Shown: one piece after another, positions 44,164 through 52,355 of the stretch | Layout: each line of letters opens with the position of its first letter | Position numbering within the stretch: position 1 is the stretch's first letter | Program-made: the position numbers and the translations under genes | Assembly (NCBI GenBank): GCA_937995735.1 | Contig: CALKIZ010000072.1 | Coordinates: forward strand, 17,609-81,608 | Direction: 5' to 3' | Source: an uncultured Neomegalonema sp. | GTDB lineage: Bacteria > Pseudomonadota > Alphaproteobacteria > Rhodobacterales > Rhodobacteraceae | Length of the DNA stretch: 64,000 nt | The notes under the pieces: generated by a model | Database searches by the model: none | The model's input: only the letters and a program-made list of their open reading frames with translations | Told to the model about the DNA's origin: nothing

Positions 44164-44489
44164 TAGTCTTCGCCTTCCATCAGCTCGGCCTTGGCAACCG
44201 TCAGCAGTTCTTCTGATTTGGCGCGAAGTTCGGCTTCGTCAATCGACGCATTACGCTCTTTTGCATCGGAGAGGACTTTTTGAATGACGTCATCATCGCC
44301 CGCTTCTTTCAGATCAGCACCAATGAGAGTGACGCCGTATTTTTCGGCTTCGTCTTCAGAAAATCCCCATTTCTCGCCGATCCAAGCCGCAAGCATTCTA
44401 TTACGGCGCGCTTCGGCTTTGAATGTCATCTCCGCGTCGTGAGCAAATTTCTTCTCAAATGCTTTTTTACGATCGTTCAAGCTGTCCAT
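44163..44489 (-). CDS. DUF1476 protein, F1-ATPase zeta inhibitor subunit
   Basis: 108 residues. FNDRKKAFE-like start (LNDRKKAFEKKFAHDAEMTFKAEARRN), LLAAWIGEKWG and four helices define DUF1476. In Paracoccus the family is the zeta subunit that blocks reverse rotation of the alphaproteobacterial F1Fo-ATPase by inserting its N-terminus. It is in the cytosol. The stop codon overlaps the putative ATC start of the DUF2256 gene. Confidence 0.92.
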   Translation of the reverse strand: MDSLNDRKKAFEKKFAHDAEMTFKAEARRNRMLAAWIGEKWGFSEDEAEKYGVTLIGADLKEAGDDDVIQKVLSDAKERNASIDEAELRAKSEELLTVAKAELMEGED

Positions 44490-44626
44490 AGTCGTCGGTC
44501 CTCACGGCTGAAATGGTTTACCACGGCATATAAGGTGTGACGGACACGAGGGGAAGGCCGATATGTGTTGAGGAGATCGTTTATGTACCCGTAGTTCGGG
44601 ATTGTTGGGCATTTGACGGATTGCGC

Positions 44627-44833
44627 TTATTTCGTTTTTTGCTTTGGCTGTTTTTTACTTCCGAAGAAAAGATCAAAAAGCGAAGGTGAATTTGTAGTGT
44701 TTTTACCGCTGGATTTTTGGCGTTCAATTTTCACTTTTTCACTATCATTCTGACGATCAGATCCGCCGCCCCTAGCAAAAGCGGGCGCAGCAATAACTCC
44801 GATAAGCAGAGCGAGCATGAGATTGCGAAACAT
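44627..44833 (-). CDS. small exported basic protein
   Basis: 68 residues from the ATG at 44833 (AAGGATAG upstream). A signal peptide MFRNLMLALLIGVIAAPAFA is followed by a short charged, lysine-rich mature part ending FFGSKKQPKQKTK. No family recognised; likely a small periplasmic protein. It lies 101 bases below rlmB on the same strand. Confidence 0.55.
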   Translation of the reverse strand: MFRNLMLALLIGVIAAPAFARGGGSDRQNDSEKVKIERQKSSGKNTTNSPSLFDLFFGSKKQPKQKTK

Positions 44834-44934
44834 TGCGCTATCCTTTTTTCCGTATGGAATACTCAATCAAATAGCACCAATTTACGAGAGCGCCTCTCAA
44901 ACACATTCAAAGCCGTGTCACTCACCGTGATCGC

Positions 44935-45699
44935 TCACGCTCGGCTGGCATATAATGCAACTGCCGCAGCATTCGATACATTTAGCGATGCAAAGCTCGT
45001 CTGTGAGGGTATCGACGCCAAAGCATCGCAGGTTTCCTGTGTTTTCTCGCGCAATCCTGCTCCTTCCGCGCCCAAAACGATGCCAATAGGCGACCCGCGC
45101 GCCGCCTGCATCGCATCGCCCAAAGATAACGGAGCTTGCCCGTCCAAGCCGATCATCACATAGCCAAGCTCTTGCAGCGCAACCATCTCGTTAGAGATAT
45201 TGCGCACCCGTAGATAAGGTTGGCGCTCTAATGCCCCACTCGCCGCCTTTGCCAGAGCGCCAGTTTCAGGAGCTGAATGCCGGAAAGGAGCGATCACAGC
45301 TTTCGCGCCAAAAACCTCAGCAGTTCGCAAAATAGCACCGACATTATGAGGGTCGCTGACCCTATCCAGCACCAGCGTTACCGCGCCCTCTTCCGCTTTA
45401 CAGACATCTGTTGGCCCGCCCCATTCCAATCCTTCTGTCTCTAGCGCAACGCCCTGATGCACTGAATTCGGGTCAATCGGAGCCGAGAATTTCCGCGCAT
45501 CGCATGTCTCAGGCGTGATCTCCGCTGTCTCGATTGCTTCCGCAAGCTGGTTTTGTGCGTTTAGCGTGACAACCAAGCGGTGCTTTTTACGATTTGAGTT
45601 AAGCAAGGCGGCCCGGACAGCATGGATGCCAAACATCCAGTACCGCCCGCTTTCAAAGCGGTTTTGCCAAGTTTCGCGTGGTCGATTTGTTTTTTTCAT
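44935..45699 (-). CDS. rlmB: 23S rRNA 2'-O-ribose methyltransferase, TrmH family
   Basis: 254 residues. N-terminal RNA-binding domain (WMFGIHAVRAALLN) and SPOUT domain with VLDRVSDPHNVGAILRTAEVFGAKAVI, VMIGLDGQAPLS, and IGIVLGAEGAGL. RlmB methylates G2251 of 23S rRNA. It is just downstream of the tRNA-Tyr on the opposite strand. The assignment to RlmB rather than another TrmH member rests on overall length and the extended N-terminal domain. Confidence 0.88.
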   Translation of the reverse strand: MKKTNRPRETWQNRFESGRYWMFGIHAVRAALLNSNRKKHRLVVTLNAQNQLAEAIETAEITPETCDARKFSAPIDPNSVHQGVALETEGLEWGGPTDVCKAEEGAVTLVLDRVSDPHNVGAILRTAEVFGAKAVIAPFRHSAPETGALAKAASGALERQPYLRVRNISNEMVALQELGYVMIGLDGQAPLSLGDAMQAARGSPIGIVLGAEGAGLREKTQETCDALASIPSQTSFASLNVSNAAAVALYASRA

Positions 45700-45843
45700 C
45701 GCGCCCTCATAAGCGCGTCCCGGGTGACAGGCAAGTCAGGTTGGAAAACGTCTAAACTCTTGCGGCTTTCGTCTTGACGCACAAGGAGCCATCCCCTAAA
45801 CCGCCTCCACTCTGCAAAGACTAACCGTATAGCGGTATCCCGT

Positions 45844-45929
45844 GGAGGGGTGGCAGAGTGGTCAAATGCAACGGACTGTAACTCCGTCAGGGTAACCTTA
45901 CGCTGGTTCGAATCCAGCCCCCTCCACCA
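45844..45929 (+). tRNA. tRNA-Tyr (anticodon GTA)
   Basis: An 86-base class II tRNA. Acceptor GGAGGGG pairs with CCCCTCC, D-arm TGGCAGAGTGGTCAAATGCA, anticodon loop CTGTAAC with GTA, a long variable arm, T-arm GGTTCGAATCC, and an encoded CCA end. Confidence 0.97.
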
Positions 45930-46050
45930 TTTATCTTCTCTCAATCGATGATTATCCACAGAGTTTTGTTATCCAATTTTGAAAATCTTATTTGACTAAT
46001 CATTAAGTTCATACTATGTTCTAATTTGTTTTCTTATAAAGCGGACCGAT

Positions 46051-46713
46051 ATGAACGAAGAGGCCATCATTGATTATCACCTGAAAAGGTTGATCCGGTT
46101 GGTTGCTTCGATTTTTTCGTTGGTCGGATTGGTTACCGGCGGTCCTGTCCTTTCATCTATATCTGACGATGTTCGGCGGCAGGTTTTACGGATATTGCAA
46201 CCTGCAGAATCTTCTCTGCGTCGCTTGATCTATATGCGCGCACGAGGGTTGGTTGTGTCCCCCGCCGCAAAGAGAAAACCGCCCAATCATCCAATTCCCA
46301 AAGGGGATGGGACAAACGATCATATCCCAGCCTTTACGTTATTCGATCCGCGAAAATGGTTCAAAGAACTCGCTAACCAGCATCGTCTTTTGCGTGGCCC
46401 CGGTCCGCGTATCAGCAGCTTTGATGAGAGGCGTCCGGCTATTGAGCCGCCTGCTCCGAAAACTGCGAATGCAGCAAATTTGTCTAAGCGATTGCTCGCA
46501 CTGCACAAAGCGTTGGAGGATATTCCGGCACAGGCGAAACGCCTTGCGCGCCTTCAGGCTAAAAGACGCGCCGCCGGTGAAAATTTAAGGCGAACGATGC
46601 CGCTGCGTCCCGGTTTTCCGCCGGGTTATCGCAAGCGCATGTCTCATATCGTTGATGAGATGCTTTACGAACTGGATATATTGGCGCGCCGCGAACCGCG
46701 CCCGTCGGGGTAG
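46051..46713 (+). CDS. basic hypothetical protein downstream of tRNA-Tyr
   Basis: 220 residues, strongly basic. A hydrophobic stretch near residues 13-35 (LIRLVASIFSLVGLVTGG) may be one membrane helix. The middle is proline- and arginine-rich and the C-terminal half is helical with repeated Arg/Ala/Leu (DIPAQAKRLARLQAKRRAAGE). No family recognised. A weak hairpin-T-run follows the stop. The 121 bases between it and the tRNA are AT-rich. Confidence 0.6.
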   Translation: MNEEAIIDYHLKRLIRLVASIFSLVGLVTGGPVLSSISDDVRRQVLRILQPAESSLRRLIYMRARGLVVSPAAKRKPPNHPIPKGDGTNDHIPAFTLFDPRKWFKELANQHRLLRGPGPRISSFDERRPAIEPPAPKTANAANLSKRLLALHKALEDIPAQAKRLARLQAKRRAAGENLRRTMPLRPGFPPGYRKRMSHIVDEMLYELDILARREPRPSG

Positions 46714-46740
46714 CGCTCCCTCACATTTTGAAACGCCCCA

Positions 46741-46764
46741 CCCTGCTCTAAAGCGGGGATTTTT
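46741..46764 (+). terminator. probable rho-independent terminator
   Basis: CCCTGCT and AGCGGGG form a 7-bp stem with one wobble and a 4-base loop, followed by ATTTTT. It sits 28 bases after the hypothetical gene. Confidence 0.55.
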
Positions 46765-46776
46765 GCGTGGCCGGAT

Positions 46777-47121
46777 TTAACCATGCAGCGCTTTACTATC
46801 CTCGGGGGCTTCATCGCGTTCGGTCAAAGTGTAATCACGCATGACGCCGGCGATGCGCAGATGATAATCCCTAAACATGCCATCGCGCCCCATCTTTTGC
46901 ATCGCGCGATGCTCTTCGAGTTTGCGCCAATTATCTAAAGACGCCTCATCCTTCCAGAACGAAACCGAGAGTAATTTGCCGGGTTCCGTCAGACTCTCGA
47001 ACCGTTCAACCGAAATAAATCCATCGAAATCAGATAGATGCTTTTTCATATTCGCAGCCAATGCGAGATATTGGTCTTTGCGGCCTTCGGCGGGCCAGAC
47101 TTCAAAAATAACGGCGAGCAT
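46777..47121 (-). CDS. antibiotic biosynthesis monooxygenase (ABM) domain protein
   Basis: 114 residues of the dimeric ferredoxin-like ABM fold: FEVWPAEGRKDQYLALAANMK, the core GFISVERFESLTEPGKLLSVSFWKDEASLDNWRK and HLRIAGVMRDYTL. Members are small oxygenases, heme-degrading enzymes or stress proteins. Catalytic role unclear. Divergent from the MBL hydrolase with 71 bases between start codons. Confidence 0.82.
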   Translation of the reverse strand: MLAVIFEVWPAEGRKDQYLALAANMKKHLSDFDGFISVERFESLTEPGKLLSVSFWKDEASLDNWRKLEEHRAMQKMGRDGMFRDYHLRIAGVMRDYTLTERDEAPEDSKALHG

Positions 47122-47192
47122 CAGAAAATCCCTCGAAAATATGCTTTCTTGTGCTCAACTATAGGGGAAATGCTAAACAAGGAGGATTCAGA

Positions 47193-47969
47193 ATGCGCCT
47201 CATCATCGGATTGTGTGCATTATTTGCCGCATCACCTGTCGCGGCTTCGGATTGTTTTCAGTTCGTCGAGCGACCGCAGGAATACAAAATCATCCCCGCA
47301 GCATTTTCTCTGGAAGGTCGCGAAGTCGGTATCCGCTATGTCGCACATTCTACCTATCTGATTGAAACTGATGAAGGCTTGCAAATCCTCACCGATTGGT
47401 CCGGGCATTTCTCGCATCTGATCGACGAGTTGCCCGATGTCATCACGATGAACCACGCCCATGATACCCATTGGACGGCTTTCCCCGATCCCGGTATCAA
47501 ACATGCGCTTAAAGGCTGGGGGACGGATGGGAAACCGGCGGAGCATTATCTGGAACTCGGCGCGAGTCTGATCCGTAATGTCCCAACTGATATTCGCAGT
47601 TTTGGCGGGGAGCCGTTCGGGAACTCGATCTTTATCTTTGAGCATGGCGGTTTATGTATCGGTCATCTCGGCCATTTGCACCACGAGCCAACCGAAGACC
47701 AATATGCCGCAATCGGACGGCTGGATGTTGTGATGGCCGCCGTCGATGGCGGCACGACACTGGATACTGAAACGATGCTGCGGGTTTTGAAACGCCTGCG
47801 CGCGCGTGTTGTTCTGCCGATGCACGCTTTTGGCCGCCTCTCACTCGCAGAATTTCTGGATGGGATGAGAGACGAGTACGAGATCACTTATGACAAAGAC
47901 AATGAAATCGTCGTCTCCGCAAAGTCATTGCCCGATACACCAACCGTCATCGTCCCCAGAGGGTTGTAA
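47193..47969 (+). CDS. exported metallo-beta-lactamase-fold hydrolase
   Basis: 258 residues from the ATG at 47193, with GGAGG upstream. Signal peptide MRLIIGLCALFAASPVAAS, then VAHSTYLIETDEGLQILTDW, TMNHAHDTHW (in place of the classic HxHxDH), GHLGHLHH and VVLPMHAF. This matches the UlaG-like MBL group of metal-dependent hydrolases. Substrate unknown; the export signal points to a periplasmic role. Confidence 0.82.
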   Translation: MRLIIGLCALFAASPVAASDCFQFVERPQEYKIIPAAFSLEGREVGIRYVAHSTYLIETDEGLQILTDWSGHFSHLIDELPDVITMNHAHDTHWTAFPDPGIKHALKGWGTDGKPAEHYLELGASLIRNVPTDIRSFGGEPFGNSIFIFEHGGLCIGHLGHLHHEPTEDQYAAIGRLDVVMAAVDGGTTLDTETMLRVLKRLRARVVLPMHAFGRLSLAEFLDGMRDEYEITYDKDNEIVVSAKSLPDTPTVIVPRGL

Positions 47970-48260
47970 GTCTTAGCCATTCTACCTTTTCTGCAACCAG
48001 ACTTTTACTCTCGAATCAGTTCAGATTTGGCTAGGTGATCCGGGCATTCATAATTCAGGGCGGATGTTTGCCCTTTGCTCTCGGATTACTCCACAATATT
48101 TGGCCCAGATTTGAACCAATCAAACAAAGGACTCGTCACCCTCGAATTCTTGGTTAAAGTTTCGTTCGTGTGCAGCGCTTTGCTGCGTAGCGCTTGATCG
48201 AAATATAACCGGCTGGAGAATTTTGCTCCACCCGCCGGATCGTCCGAAGGGGAGGACATT

Positions 48261-49634
48261 GTGGAAGAACAACTTGCCGAACTTGCCGCCAAGGTAGCGG
48301 CACTGGAAACCGCCGCTGGAGAGGTCACACCCAATTACGTCATCGCTGAAGTTTACTACTATATCAGTATCCCGCTCATGGTGATTATTCATGCCGGCTT
48401 TTTAGCCTATGAGATGGGTGCAAGCCGGTTGAAAAACGTGTTGGCCTCGGGGATTAAAAACATTCTCGCCTTCGCGTTTATGATGCCGACGTTTTATTTC
48501 TTTGGCTGGTTCGTGTATTGGGCATGGACACCGGGCCTGATGCCAACCGAAGAGAGTTGGCAAGCCGGAGTTGAATTTGCGAACCCTGTGGGCGCTGTCA
48601 TGGGCCCGAATTTGGGTGACACCATTACCGGAGTGTTCTGGGGCGCGTTCGCCATGTTTGCGGCAACGACGGCCTCGATCTTTTCCGGTTCGGTAATCGA
48701 ACGCATCCGCGTTAGCTCATTCATCCTGCTCGCCATTGTCCTCGGTTCATTCGCCTGGGTTGTTGGCGCAGCATGGGGCTGGAGCGCAAGCGGTTGGCTT
48801 GTGACGGAATATGGATATCACGACTTTGGCGCTGCCGGCGTGGTTCACATGGTCGCCGGGTTTTTCGCGCTCGGTGTGCTGATTAACCTCGGTCCACGTC
48901 TTGGCAAATTCAATCAAGACGGCACGGCAAACGATCTAACAGGCCATAATATGCCCCTGACTGTCATCGGATTGATGATGATCATCGTCGGCTTTTTCGG
49001 ATTTCTGATGGCTTGTGTTCTTGTCCCCGGACAAACGTGGTCGTTTGATGCCGGAATGTGGACGTCGATCTACGGCACGAAAATGACGCTCTCGACTCTC
49101 GCCTTCAATATTCTGATGGCTTTTGGTGGCGGCGTGATCGGCGCTTGGGCGTTTACACGGGATCCGTTCTGGATGATGTCGGGCGCTCTCGCAGGGATTA
49201 TCTCTGCAGCTTCGGGAATGGACTTTTATTGGCCACCGATGGCGTTCGCGATTGCCTTTGCCGGCGGCGCGATGCTGGCTCCTATTGCCAAGATGGTTGA
49301 GAATATGGGAATTGACGACGCGGTTGGCGCAGTCACGGTTCACGGGTTCATCGGCATCTGGGGCGTTCTTGCTTGCGGTATTTTCGCCAGCGGATATCCG
49401 GCGCTGTCGGGTGATGTCGGCGTACCGACGATCAGTCTTTACGGTCAAGCTGTCGGCGCGTTGATGATGTTCCTGTGCGGTTTCGTTCCGGGATATGTCT
49501 TGTCGCTGGTGTTGAGAATCTTCGGTCTGTTACGTGTTGATGATGCCTCACAACTTGCAGGACTCGATCCGGTTAAAGTGCCGCTCGTTGCCTACCCTGA
49601 GGGTATGGCTTCCAACCACACTCCTGCTGAATAA
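48261..49634 (+). CDS. amt: divergent Amt/MEP/Rh ammonium transporter
   Basis: 457 residues from a GTG with GGGGAGG upstream. Eleven membrane helices are expected. The twin histidines are His196 (DFGAAGVVHMVAG) and His361 (VTVHGFIGIWG), and Asp188 matches the conserved ammonium-site aspartate. A 20-residue helical N-terminal extension and the first helix (YYYISIPLMVIIHAGFLAYEMG) differ from common AmtB. It likely imports ammonium or methylammonium. There is no adjacent glnK; instead a one-helix microprotein follows by 12 bases. Confidence 0.9.
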   Translation: MEEQLAELAAKVAALETAAGEVTPNYVIAEVYYYISIPLMVIIHAGFLAYEMGASRLKNVLASGIKNILAFAFMMPTFYFFGWFVYWAWTPGLMPTEESWQAGVEFANPVGAVMGPNLGDTITGVFWGAFAMFAATTASIFSGSVIERIRVSSFILLAIVLGSFAWVVGAAWGWSASGWLVTEYGYHDFGAAGVVHMVAGFFALGVLINLGPRLGKFNQDGTANDLTGHNMPLTVIGLMMIIVGFFGFLMACVLVPGQTWSFDAGMWTSIYGTKMTLSTLAFNILMAFGGGVIGAWAFTRDPFWMMSGALAGIISAASGMDFYWPPMAFAIAFAGGAMLAPIAKMVENMGIDDAVGAVTVHGFIGIWGVLACGIFASGYPALSGDVGVPTISLYGQAVGALMMFLCGFVPGYVLSLVLRIFGLLRVDDASQLAGLDPVKVPLVAYPEGMASNHTPAE

Positions 49635-49646
49635 GGAAAGATACAG

Positions 49647-49883
49647 ATGTTTGGATCACCACTTAAAGAAGCAACGTGGAATACCGCCGAAGGCGCGATC
49701 TACAACGGTGCAACAATGCTGGCTGAAGGCGCGGAGCCTCCGCTGTGGTATACGACTTCAGAAGGTATTTGGCTTCTGGTCGCAATTGGCCTGTGTGTAC
49801 TTGCGCTCTTGATCGGTCATGGTCATGAGTCCAGTGCATATCGCCGCGAACGCGACCGTGCCCGAGGCATGGGCGATTACTAA
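49647..49883 (+). CDS. single-helix microprotein linked to amt
   Basis: 78 residues: a polar N-terminus with WNTAEGAIYNGATMLAEG, one membrane helix (GIWLLVAIGLCVLALLIG, about residues 39-58) and a basic/acidic tail RRERDRARGMGD. GGAAAG precedes the ATG. The 12-base gap after amt and the terminator that follows make these a two-gene unit. A role as Amt accessory subunit is inference; no family is recognised. Confidence 0.75.
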   Translation: MFGSPLKEATWNTAEGAIYNGATMLAEGAEPPLWYTTSEGIWLLVAIGLCVLALLIGHGHESSAYRRERDRARGMGDY

Positions 49884-49925
49884 ACTGCGAATTTCCTCCG
49901 CATTACCCGAAGGATAGCATCAACG

Positions 49926-49955
49926 AAAAAGGGCCGCATCGAGCGGCCCTTTTTT
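49926..49955. terminator. bidirectional terminator between the amt unit and tdm
   Basis: GGGCCGC and GCGGCCC form a 7-bp stem with a 5-base loop. The stem is flanked by AAAAA and TTTTTTT and so terminates both directions. Confidence 0.9.
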
Positions 49956-49985
49956 AGTATCTCACATGCGCAGAACTACACTGCT

Positions 49986-52355
49986 TCAATAGTTCCCTTT
50001 GGCGCGCTCTTTCGTCGGATCGAAGTGAGCAAAACGACAGACAGTCGCAGGCAGACGTTTTTGGTGTCCATCAAGCTGCCCGATCTCCAGCGCCGTGCCC
50101 TCTTCTGCCACGGTCACATCAACACGAGCCAGTGCAATCACTTTACCTAAGATCGGTGACTTGACAGCGGATGTGATAACACCCACTTGAGCTTTACCGA
50201 GGCGGACACAATCGCCGTGAGAGGGTACGTTTCCGCCCTCGACATCAAGGCCAACCAGCTTATCGCGCGGATTGGCTTTGCGGCGCTCGATAGCGGCGCG
50301 GCCAATGAAATCATCTTCTTGGGATTTCAGCGGCACTGTAAACCCAATACCAGCCTCAAAAGGATCAGTCGTATCGTCAAAATCATACCCGGCAAAAATC
50401 AAACCGGCTTCAATGCGCAGCATATCCAGTGCGTTCAAGCCACAAGGGATAAGACCGTGTTTTTGTCCGGCTTCCCAAATTGTATCAAAGACTTCGACCG
50501 CATCTTTCGGATGACAGAAAACCTCATATCCAAGCTCGCCGGTATAACCCGTGCGCGAAACCACCACCGCAGTACCTTGCACATCGCCGATACGAGCAGG
50601 TGTAAACCGAAACCATTCGAGTTCTGACATTGTAGGTTTATCGGGATTGGTCCAGAAAAGCTCTTCCATAATTGCACGGGATTTCGGCCCTTGAACTGCA
50701 ATATTGTGGAGTTGATCCGTGGAGTTACGAACCCAAGCCTGCAAACCATGTTTCTCGGCTTGCTCGCGTAGCCATAGCCCCGACGTGTCATTGCCGCCAA
50801 TCCAGCGGAATAAGTCATCGCCTAGCCGGAAGACCGTACCATCATCAATCATCCCGCCGTGATCGTAGCACATCGCCGTGTAAACAACGCCGCCAACGGC
50901 GAGCTTTTTCATATTCCGCGTGACGCACATCTGCATCAGCTTTTCGGCATCCGGCCCGGTGACTTCATATTTTCGCAGCGGAGATAAATCCATGACCACT
51001 GCTTTTTCGCGGCAGGCCCAATATTCATCTATTGCGCCGTGATTATTCATCTGCTGTGGCAACCAATAGCCATTATAGGCGATGAAATCTCTTGTGTGCC
51101 GGGCAAAGCATTCGTGAAAGCCCGTTTGCTTACTGTCTTCCAAATCCGCCTCCACGCTGGCGCGGTATCCGACCGAGCGTTTAAATAATTCGTTCTCACC
51201 GTAAACCCGCACCTGAATATCCGTCGGGTCCCAACCGTTCGTTGCGTCAATATCCGAAGGGCACGCCGTCGAAACACAAACCAGATCGTCTAATGCTTGC
51301 AGCAACAAATAATCGCCGGGGCGCGTGTATGGATCGTCGTGCGAAATTTGATGATGATCATCAAGCGCCGTGTTGTAGAAAAAATTAAGCGCGGGCCAGC
51401 TCGCCCGAGGCTTTAATCCGAACTTTTCCGTGCTGCCATTGATATTGTCGGTGCAGTTCACATGGCCCGGATAGCCCGCATCCTCATACCCTCGTGCTGT
51501 GCAAGCCGCGCCGAAAGTATCATGACGCATCACGCCGTCTTGCATCATCTCGACAAGCGGCTCCTGATCCACAGTCCAATATTTTGAGAGCAATCCCGGC
51601 TGTGGGTACAGGCTACCATTCAGGGAGCGCGTCGTCGTGGGATCGATTTCGTGCTCGATACCCATATCCAGTTTGCGTTGTGAGAAGGCTTGAAAGTCAG
51701 AACATTCGCGGCCTTGAACATCGATGATTTGTATCCATTGGCCTTTTTTAACCTGATAAGCATGAGCGCGACCGGGCAGGATATTCACATCCATTAGCGC
51801 ATCGGCCAATGGGTCTGGCGCGACAAACCGCTCTTTTAAATTCTTCCGTTTCGAGCGTTTGATATAGACGATCAAATCTGTTGGCGGATTCATTTCATGC
51901 GGCTGCATCCGCGCACCGATTGCAGCGACGATCAGAGTTCCGGCAGTGCTGGCATGGAAGGTTTCCATATCGCCAGCGCGCGACCCATTGGTGAAAATGC
52001 GTGAGACTTCGGCTTTACCTAAATCGAACCCATTTCGCGCGAGTGTCTCGCGCATCCGCCCTGCCAACGCATCGCCTTCGAGCAGCAGTGCCTGAAGCCC
52101 GGTAGGTTCCCCCGCAGATTTGCCACCGATCATCGCGGCTTTCGATTTGCCGTCGCTATCGAAGAACACGAGTTCAGCAGGTTGCAACCCTTCAGGATCA
52201 AGGACGGAAACCTCATCGCCCTCGTCCAAGTTAAGCGCAAGTGATCCTAATGCTGGCAGCGGATGACGCTCAATATCTTCCGGTAGCACCCGCAAGCCAG
52301 GGACGAGAACGCCGCCATGTTCGTAGCCGGTTTCAAACTTTGAGTAAAAGCCCAT
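49986..52355 (-). CDS. tdm: trimethylamine N-oxide demethylase (DUF1989-GcvT fusion)
   Basis: 789 residues. Residues 1-420 contain a DUF1989-type domain (RAHAYQVKKGQWIQIIDVQGRECSDFQAF); residues 425-789 are an aminomethyltransferase/GcvT domain (YEVTGPDAEKLMQMCVTRN, RTGYTGELGYEVFC). This fusion is the architecture of Tdm, which converts TMAO to dimethylamine and formaldehyde, the latter caught by the folate domain. Cys285, Cys301 and Cys365 have the spacing (16, 64) recalled for the zinc ligands of Methylocella Tdm. It overlaps tmoW by one base. Confidence 0.92.
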   Translation of the reverse strand: MGFYSKFETGYEHGGVLVPGLRVLPEDIERHPLPALGSLALNLDEGDEVSVLDPEGLQPAELVFFDSDGKSKAAMIGGKSAGEPTGLQALLLEGDALAGRMRETLARNGFDLGKAEVSRIFTNGSRAGDMETFHASTAGTLIVAAIGARMQPHEMNPPTDLIVYIKRSKRKNLKERFVAPDPLADALMDVNILPGRAHAYQVKKGQWIQIIDVQGRECSDFQAFSQRKLDMGIEHEIDPTTTRSLNGSLYPQPGLLSKYWTVDQEPLVEMMQDGVMRHDTFGAACTARGYEDAGYPGHVNCTDNINGSTEKFGLKPRASWPALNFFYNTALDDHHQISHDDPYTRPGDYLLLQALDDLVCVSTACPSDIDATNGWDPTDIQVRVYGENELFKRSVGYRASVEADLEDSKQTGFHECFARHTRDFIAYNGYWLPQQMNNHGAIDEYWACREKAVVMDLSPLRKYEVTGPDAEKLMQMCVTRNMKKLAVGGVVYTAMCYDHGGMIDDGTVFRLGDDLFRWIGGNDTSGLWLREQAEKHGLQAWVRNSTDQLHNIAVQGPKSRAIMEELFWTNPDKPTMSELEWFRFTPARIGDVQGTAVVVSRTGYTGELGYEVFCHPKDAVEVFDTIWEAGQKHGLIPCGLNALDMLRIEAGLIFAGYDFDDTTDPFEAGIGFTVPLKSQEDDFIGRAAIERRKANPRDKLVGLDVEGGNVPSHGDCVRLGKAQVGVITSAVKSPILGKVIALARVDVTVAEEGTALEIGQLDGHQKRLPATVCRFAHFDPTKERAKGNY

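Noticed and set aside
48176..48212. Repeated AGCGCTT motif upstream of amt
   Set aside because: Two short copies only; no match to a sigma-54 or NtrC site and no clear spacing, so not called as a regulatory element.
49986..52355. Reading as glycine-cleavage T protein or dimethylglycine dehydrogenase
   Set aside because: The N-terminal half is a DUF1989-type domain with the zinc cysteine spacing of Tdm rather than an FAD oxidase, and the TMAO-type transporter is upstream.
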